This document shows, in pieces, positions 59,406-64,000 of a stretch of DNA of 64,000 nucleotides (the stretch's first letter is position 1; every line of letters begins with the position of its first letter). Position numbers and translations under genes: made by a program. Under the pieces are notes generated by a model. The model was given only the letters and a program-made list of their open reading frames with translations. It did no database searches and was not told the DNA's origin. Source of the DNA: Sinosporangium album (GTDB lineage: Bacteria; Actinomycetota; Actinomycetes; Streptosporangiales; Streptosporangiaceae); assembly GCF_900100605.1 (NCBI RefSeq), contig NZ_FNCN01000021.1, forward strand, positions 1 to 64,000, given 5' to 3'.

Positions 59406-61172
59406 ATGGATGGTGTCGATCTCGGCGCCGTGTGGGCGCGGGCTCGGGAGAACTTCCTCGACGGGAACGTTCCGGATCAACAGCGTGCCTGGCTTGCGCT
59501 GACGCGGCCGTTCGGGCTGGTCAACGACACCGTGGTCCTCACCGCTCCCAATGACTTCGCCAAGGACGTCCTGGAGAGCAAGCTTCGCCCGCTCATCGCT
59601 CATGCGCTGTCGCAGGAGTTCGGGCATCAGATGCGGGTGGCCGTGATGGTCGACCCGCTGGCCGGGGCGGACGAGGCGGGGAGCAGGCAGGAGCCTTATC
59701 CCCAGAATCCACAACAGGGTTATCCCCAGTCTGGGGATAACCCACAGGGCTACTCACAGGGATCGTCTTCCCAGCTCAGGAAGGGTTCCGGGGGTCAGCA
59801 GCCCTACCTTCCCAAGGTGGTTCCCCCTCCACTGTCCACAGATTATCCACAGGGGCAGTCCCCGCGTCCCTTTCCTTACGAGGGTGGACAGCAGCCCTAC
59901 CGAAACGAGGGCTTCTCCGAGCAGGCCCCGTCGGGACCTGGCCGTCCTGGACAGCCCAACGCGTTTCCGCCGTACGGCGAGGGGCCCCAGCAGTACGGCG
60001 AGTCCCCCCAAATGCACAAGGGCGCCCAGGACGCCGATGGTTTCGACCGTCCCGCACAGCCGCAGCCGCAGCCTCCGCAGTCGTCGAACCGCTGGGACGG
60101 CCGGAGCGGCGGCTCCGCCCGGCAGGGGGAGCCGGCGCGACTGAATCCGAAGTACACGTTCGACACGTTTGTTATCGGGTCGAGCAACCGTTTCGCCCAC
60201 GCCGCCGCGGTGGCCGTGGCGGAAGCGCCGGCGAAGGCGTACAACCCGCTGTTCATCTACGGCGATTCCGGGCTGGGGAAGACTCACCTGCTGCATGCCA
60301 TCGGCCACTATGCGCAGAGCCTCTACGACGGCGCCCGTGTCCGCTACGTGAGCTCCGAGGAGTTCACGAATGACTTCATCAACTCCATCCGCGACCACAA
60401 GGCCGACGGGTTCCGCAGCCGGTACCGCGCTGTGGACATCCTGCTTGTGGACGACATCCAGTTCCTTGAGGGCAAGGAGCAGACGCAGGAGGAGTTCTTC
60501 CACACCTTCAACACGCTGCACAACGCGAACAAGCAGATCGTGATCTCCAGTGACCGGGCGCCGAAGCAGCTCAGCACCCTGGAAGATCGCTTGCGCAACC
60601 GGTTCGAGTGGGGTTTGATCACAGATGTGCAGCCGCCTGAGCTGGAGACCCGGATCGCGATCCTGAGGAAGAAGGCGATCCAGGAGGGGCTGGCCGCACC
60701 GCCCGAGGTGCTCGAATACATCGCCAGCCGTATCTCCACCAACATCCGCGAGCTGGAAGGCGCCCTGATCCGGGTCACCGCGTTCGCGAACCTCAACAGG
60801 CAGTCGGTCGACCTGCAGCTCACAGAGATCGTGCTCAAGGACCTCATCACCGAGGACGCGGACTCCGAAATCACCGTCGCCACGATCATGGCGCAGACCG
60901 CCGCGTACTTCGGGATCTCCATCGACGACCTCTGCGGAGGGTCACGCTCCCGGGTGCTGGTGACCTCCCGGCAGATCGCCATGTATCTGTGCCGCGAGCT
61001 CACCGACATGTCCCTGCCCAAGATCGGGCAGCAGTTCGGCGGTCGTGATCACACGACCGTCATGCACGCGGACCGCAAGATCCGCTCCTTGATGGCGGAG
61101 CGCCGCTCGATCTACAACCAGGTCAACGAGCTGACGGGCCGAATCAAGCAGCAGGCCCGCGGCGGCGTATGA
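59406..61172 (+). CDS. dnaA: Chromosomal replication initiator DnaA
   Basis: This 588-residue AAA+ initiator has domain I (1-87), a long Gln/Pro/Gly-rich linker domain II (about 88-245) and domain III with Walker [10 protein letters not shown] (286-293) and [13 protein letters not shown]. Domain IV carries [15 protein letters not shown], which reads DnaA boxes. ATG 59406 has GGAGGAAGGTGG at 7 bases; ATG 59385 is the longer option. In the linker, three Tyr-Pro-Gln units are encoded by DnaA-box or near-box sequences. Confidence 0.96.
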   Translation: MDGVDLGAVWARARENFLDGNVPDQQRAWLALTRPFGLVNDTVVLTAPNDFAKDVLESKLRPLIAHALSQEFGHQMRVAVMVDPLAGADEAGSRQEPYPQNPQQGYPQSGDNPQGYSQGSSSQLRKGSGGQQPYLPKVVPPPLSTDYPQGQSPRPFPYEGGQQPYRNEGFSEQAPSGPGRPGQPNAFPPYGEGPQQYGESPQMHKGAQDADGFDRPAQPQPQPPQSSNRWDGRSGGSARQGEPARLNPKYTFDTFVIGSSNRFAHAAAVAVAEAPAKAYNPLFIYGDSGLGKTHLLHAIGHYAQSLYDGARVRYVSSEEFTNDFINSIRDHKADGFRSRYRAVDILLVDDIQFLEGKEQTQEEFFHTFNTLHNANKQIVISSDRAPKQLSTLEDRLRNRFEWGLITDVQPPELETRIAILRKKAIQEGLAAPPEVLEYIASRISTNIRELEGALIRVTAFANLNRQSVDLQLTEIVLKDLITEDADSEITVATIMAQTAAYFGISIDDLCGGSRSRVLVTSRQIAMYLCRELTDMSLPKIGQQFGGRDHTTVMHADRKIRSLMAERRSIYNQVNELTGRIKQQARGGV

Positions 61173-62309
61173 GTTTGCCCCGTTTTTGATACACAGCCTG
61201 TGGATAACACTGTGGATCATTGGGGATAACCACCCTCCTTCAGTCGCAAAGGGTGACGTCTCTACTCCTCAGGGCCATCTGCGACCTTCCCCATCCGGGT
61301 GTCGCGACGGCATCGGCGACGGTCTCGCTCGGCCGCAGGTCGAGCGAACGTCTGGACTGGTCGCGGGCTATCAACACCATGTGGATAAGTCCGTGGATAA
61401 CCTGGGGATAACTTGTGGATATGTTGTGGACAAGCTGTGGATGGCCTGTGTACAGCCCTTCGAGCCCCCCAAAACGGACTCCGCAGCTCTGTGGATAACC
61501 TGTGGATAACCTGTGGATAACCCCGCATCATCGGTGGATGACGGGACCACTTTCTGTGGACGGCCTGTGTGTAAGTTTTGACCATCCACAGAGCGTCGAG
61601 TTGCCCACAGCGGTTACCCACAGTCACGGTGGATGACGCAACGCCTAACGACCTGGGGAAACGTTGGTTTTCCACATTATCCACAGCCCCTACTGTGATG
61701 ACTTCACTTCTCTCTACTAAGGGGCTCAAGAGCAAAAGAAGGGCTTCGCGCCGAACGGAAGCTCGGGTCCGCTGACCCTCGCGGAAACCCACAGGCAACG
61801 AGGAGAGGCTGGGCGCGCTTATGCACAGCAGTGCTCGTGATGTGGATGCTTCCCCGGTCAAATGGATCTCACTCATCCAATTTTCTGCTGACTGTCCACA
61901 GATTCCCCCTCCATGGGGACGAGGGATGCCGAGCCGACCTTGGTTCCACCGCTTGTCGTCGGCCAGGTGCCGCGTTGCCGCCCCGGGCGTCCGCAGCCGC
62001 ACGGGCGCCCGGGGCGGCAACGGGTGCCCGCGTCGCCCGTTGCCCACAGGCATGCTGGGGTGGGGGTTCGGTCTTTATGCCGATCGGGCAGGTCCGGCGA
62101 TGTCCCGGCTGGACATCTGGCATCCTTGGGCATCCGGTGACCCGCGGAAAGCTGTTGGCCAAAAGGTTGGGGACGCTGCCCGTCGGTCCGGCGGTCCGAG
62201 CGGGTGGATGCGACCATAGGCAGGCGGGTGAGCGCGCCGCCCCGGCCGCACGTCGGCCGAGACGAACGCGATCACAAGCACAAGTGATACATCCAGGAGG
62301 CGGATCAAC
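61173..62309. other. Chromosomal origin oriC (dnaA-dnaN gap)
   Basis: This 1137-base region has no credible gene. Perfect TTATCCACA boxes lie at 61199, 61380, 61490, 61501 and 61512 (all minus) and 61677 (plus). TTGTCCACA lies at 61425 (minus), with many one-mismatch forms such as 61211, 61221, 61392, 61403, 61415, 61582, 61601 and 61614. An AT-richer stretch follows near 61660-61740. This is the expected actinobacterial oriC. Confidence 0.93.
61974..62043. other. Large alternative hairpin between oriC and dnaN
   Basis: A perfect 16-bp inverted repeat (61974-61989 with 62006-62021) has a 16-base loop. GCAACGGG (62017-62024) can instead pair with CCCGTTGC (62036-62043), so two hairpins compete for the same arm. 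The role is unknown. Confidence 0.75.
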
Positions 62310-63449
62310 GTGATGTTCAGGGTCGACCGGGACGTGCTCGCCGAGGCGGTCGCGTGGACTGCGCGCAGCCTTCCCGCGCGTCCGTCGGTGCCGGTGTTGG
62401 CTGGGATGCGGCTTGAGGTCACTGGTGAGCAGAGGCTGAAGTTGTCGGGTTTCGACTACGAGGTCTCCGCCGAGGTGACGCTTGAGCTGCAGAGCGGTGA
62501 GCCCGGCGTTGTCCTGGTGTCGGGGAAGCTGCTGGCCGAGATCACTCGCGCGCTTCCCGCACAGCCTGTGGATGTCGTGGTGGACGGCGCGAAGGCGGTG
62601 GTGACCTGTGGGAGCGCCAGGTTCACCCTGTTGACGATGCCTGTGGAGGACTACCCGTCGCTGCCGACGATGCCGCCGGCCGCGGGCCGGGTGGGGAGCG
62701 ATGTGTTCGCGTCGGCGGTGGCGCAGGTGGCGGTGGCGGCCGGCAAGGACGAGACCCTGCCGATGCTGACCGGTGTCCGCATGGAGATCGAGGGCGACAC
62801 GGTGACGCTGGCGGCGACCGACCGCTACCGTCTCGCGGTCCGCGAGTTGACATGGCAGCCGGGCCAGTCCGACTTCTCGACGATCGCGATGATCCCCGGC
62901 CGCACGTTGAACGACACGGCCAAGGCCCTGGGGTCGACGGGCGCCGAGGTGGAGATCGCGCTCAGCTCCACCGGGGGCAAGGGCGAAGGCATGATCGGGT
63001 TCACGAGTGCGGGGCGGCGCACGACGACCCGCCTGCTGGACCCGGAGTTCCCGAAATACCGTTCGCTGCTGCCGACGGAGTTCTCGGCGCGGGCGGATCT
63101 TCCCACGGGGTCGTTCGTCGAGGCGGTGAAGCGTGTCGCGCTGGTCGCCGAGCGGAACACTCCGGTGCGGTTGGCCTTCCGGGGCGGCGAGGTCGTGCTT
63201 GAGGCGGGCAGCGGTGACGAGGCGCAGGCCGTCGAGGTGCTGCCGGTCGACTTCGAGGGCGACGACATCAACATCGCCTTCAACCACCAATTCCTGCTTG
63301 AGGGGCTCGGCGCGATCGACTCCGACGTGGCGCGTCTGAACTTCACCACGGCCACCAAGCCCGCCATTCTCACCGGTGGAAAGCCTGTGGATAACGATGG
63401 TCCTGAGGATTACCGCTACCTGATCATGCCGATCCGCCTTTCCAGCTAG
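62310..63449 (+). CDS. dnaN: DNA polymerase III beta clamp
   Basis: This 379-residue sliding clamp has three tandem domains. Motifs include AVAWTARSLPARPSVPVLAGM, LLTMPVEDYPSLPTMP, LAATDRYRLAVRELTW and FVEAVKRVALVAERNTPVRLAF. It ends YRYLIMPIRLSS. GTG 62310 or ATG 62313 starts it, behind AGGAGG. It lies in the classical dnaA-oriC-dnaN order. A diverged second copy is encoded at 6745-7857. Confidence 0.97.
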   Translation: MMFRVDRDVLAEAVAWTARSLPARPSVPVLAGMRLEVTGEQRLKLSGFDYEVSAEVTLELQSGEPGVVLVSGKLLAEITRALPAQPVDVVVDGAKAVVTCGSARFTLLTMPVEDYPSLPTMPPAAGRVGSDVFASAVAQVAVAAGKDETLPMLTGVRMEIEGDTVTLAATDRYRLAVRELTWQPGQSDFSTIAMIPGRTLNDTAKALGSTGAEVEIALSSTGGKGEGMIGFTSAGRRTTTRLLDPEFPKYRSLLPTEFSARADLPTGSFVEAVKRVALVAERNTPVRLAFRGGEVVLEAGSGDEAQAVEVLPVDFEGDDINIAFNHQFLLEGLGAIDSDVARLNFTTATKPAILTGGKPVDNDGPEDYRYLIMPIRLSS

Positions 63450-63486
63450 CCGGATCGGCGGAGGCACGCCCGGTCCGCCCGCCTCC

Positions 63487-63514
63487 AGTCGGTTCCGGTC
63501 GGCTCCGACCGACT
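63487..63514 (+). terminator. Possible hairpin after dnaN
   Basis: AGTCGGT (63487-63493) can pair with ACCGACT (63508-63514), and within it CGGTCG with CGACCG. A T-run is lacking, so termination is uncertain. Confidence 0.35.
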
Positions 63515-63611
63515 CCGATGGCCTCCGGTCGGCTTTGGGAAACCCCGCCCGGGCTCACCCGCCGAATGAACAATGTTCGATGATGGAACCCACACATGAG
63601 GGGGAGTTCTG

Positions 63612-64000
63612 ATGCGGATCGGCATGGTCGGGCTCGGCAAGATGGGCGGCAACATGGCCGAGCGCCTGCGGCGCGGCGGTCATGAGGTGGTCGGCTACGA
63701 CAGAGACCCCTCCATCAGCGATGTGGGGACGCTGAAGGAGCTGGTGGACCGGCTTGAGGCACCGCGTGCGGTCTGGGTCATGGTGCCGGCGGGGGAGCCG
63801 ACGCGGGCGACGGTGGCGGAGCTCGGTGAGTTGCTCGACCGCGACGATGTGATCATCGACGGCGGCAATTCGCACTACGTCGACGATCAGCGGCACGCGG
63901 GGGAGCTCGGTGCCAAGGGTGTCGGTTTTGTGGATGTCGGGGTGAGCGGCGGCGTTTGGGGCCTGGAAAATGGTTATGCGCTGATGGCGGGCGGCGACGC
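63612..64000 (+). CDS. gnd: 6-phosphogluconate dehydrogenase, N-terminal part
   Basis: The gene runs off the window after about 129 codons. The NAD(P)-binding start MRIGMVGLGKMGGNMAERL, the strand VIIDGGNSHY and the substrate-binding GVSGGVWGLENGYALMAGG identify the family. It oxidatively decarboxylates 6-phosphogluconate in the pentose phosphate pathway. ATG 63612 follows GGGGGAG. gnd next to dnaN is the common actinobacterial arrangement. Confidence 0.92.
   Translation, partial: MRIGMVGLGKMGGNMAERLRRGGHEVVGYDRDPSISDVGTLKELVDRLEAPRAVWVMVPAGEPTRATVAELGELLDRDDVIIDGGNSHYVDDQRHAGELGAKGVGFVDVGVSGGVWGLENGYALMAGGD

Noticed and set aside
61821-62219. A 132-codon plus ORF inside oriC
   Set aside because: It has a weak ribosome site, no family pattern, and runs through the inverted repeat at 61974-62021.
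61869-63467. A 532-codon minus-strand ORF opposite dnaN
   Set aside because: It is the antisense of dnaN and extends into oriC, with His/Arg-rich composition typical of shadow ORFs in high-GC DNA.
63568-63578. GAACAATGTTC as a LexA (SOS) box before the gnd-type gene
   Set aside because: The actinobacterial SOS box has GAAC and GTTC separated by four bases; here the spacer is three.

Overview
The window is high-GC actinobacterial chromosome. Its gene content (parA/parB with parS sites, separate SigM and anti-sigma genes, mycobacteria-like gene order, GTG starts, leaderless promoters) points to a filamentous actinomycete of the Streptosporangiales type; this placement is inferred from gene content and style, not from a database search. 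It covers the replication-origin side of the chromosome, and the block order 29-63 kb closely follows the known Mycobacterium tuberculosis arrangement (Rv0046c-Rv0058 and Rv3907c-Rv0002).

Layout. 0-0.33 kb: right end of an IS630-type insertion sequence. 0.4-13.2 kb: tRNA-Ser(CGA), tadA and two accessory genes, upp, small proteins and a PH-domain protein, an XRE/TPR regulator, a FadR-type regulator, a second beta-clamp gene, a two-component system divergent from a DrrAB-like ABC exporter, and a PCMT-like methyltransferase. 13.3-14.6 kb: trpS behind a Trp-Trp leader peptide and a four-segment attenuator. 14.6-17.2 kb: dnaB interrupted by a class 3 intein. 17.5-21.5 kb: a MATE exporter and a polar amino acid ABC importer. 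21.8-23.6 kb: rpsF-ssb-rpsR-rplI. 23.8-31.7 kb: a small membrane protein, endonuclease IV, three polytopic glycosyltransferase-like proteins and a class A penicillin-binding protein. 32-38.7 kb: padR-ino1, idi, an MFS transporter, bioA and the CCA-adding enzyme.

38.9-48.2 kb is a cell-envelope and redox block: a YbaK-like protein, a DUF6049-type protein, the lipid II flippase murJ, a membrane pseudokinase, sigM, its zinc anti-sigma factor, trxB and trxA. 48.2-52.7 kb holds a GNAT enzyme, a PLP aminotransferase, a D-Ala-D-Ala-ligase-like ATP-grasp enzyme and a threonine-aldolase-like enzyme. 52.6-58.5 kb is the partition and insertase block (four parS sites, parB, parA, rsmG, jag, yidC, yidD, rnpA, rpmH). 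59.4-64 kb is dnaA, oriC with many DnaA boxes, dnaN and the start of a gnd-type gene.

The most notable signals are the trpS attenuator, the class 3 DnaB intein carrying two Cys4 clusters and an altered endonuclease motif, a PadR regulator with a perfect Gly-X-Y collagen-like tail, DnaA boxes that double as Tyr-Pro-Gln codons inside dnaA, DnaA-box clusters away from oriC, a large alternative hairpin between oriC and dnaN, and a recurrent leaderless promoter signature. No CRISPR array, prophage or large foreign island is visible.
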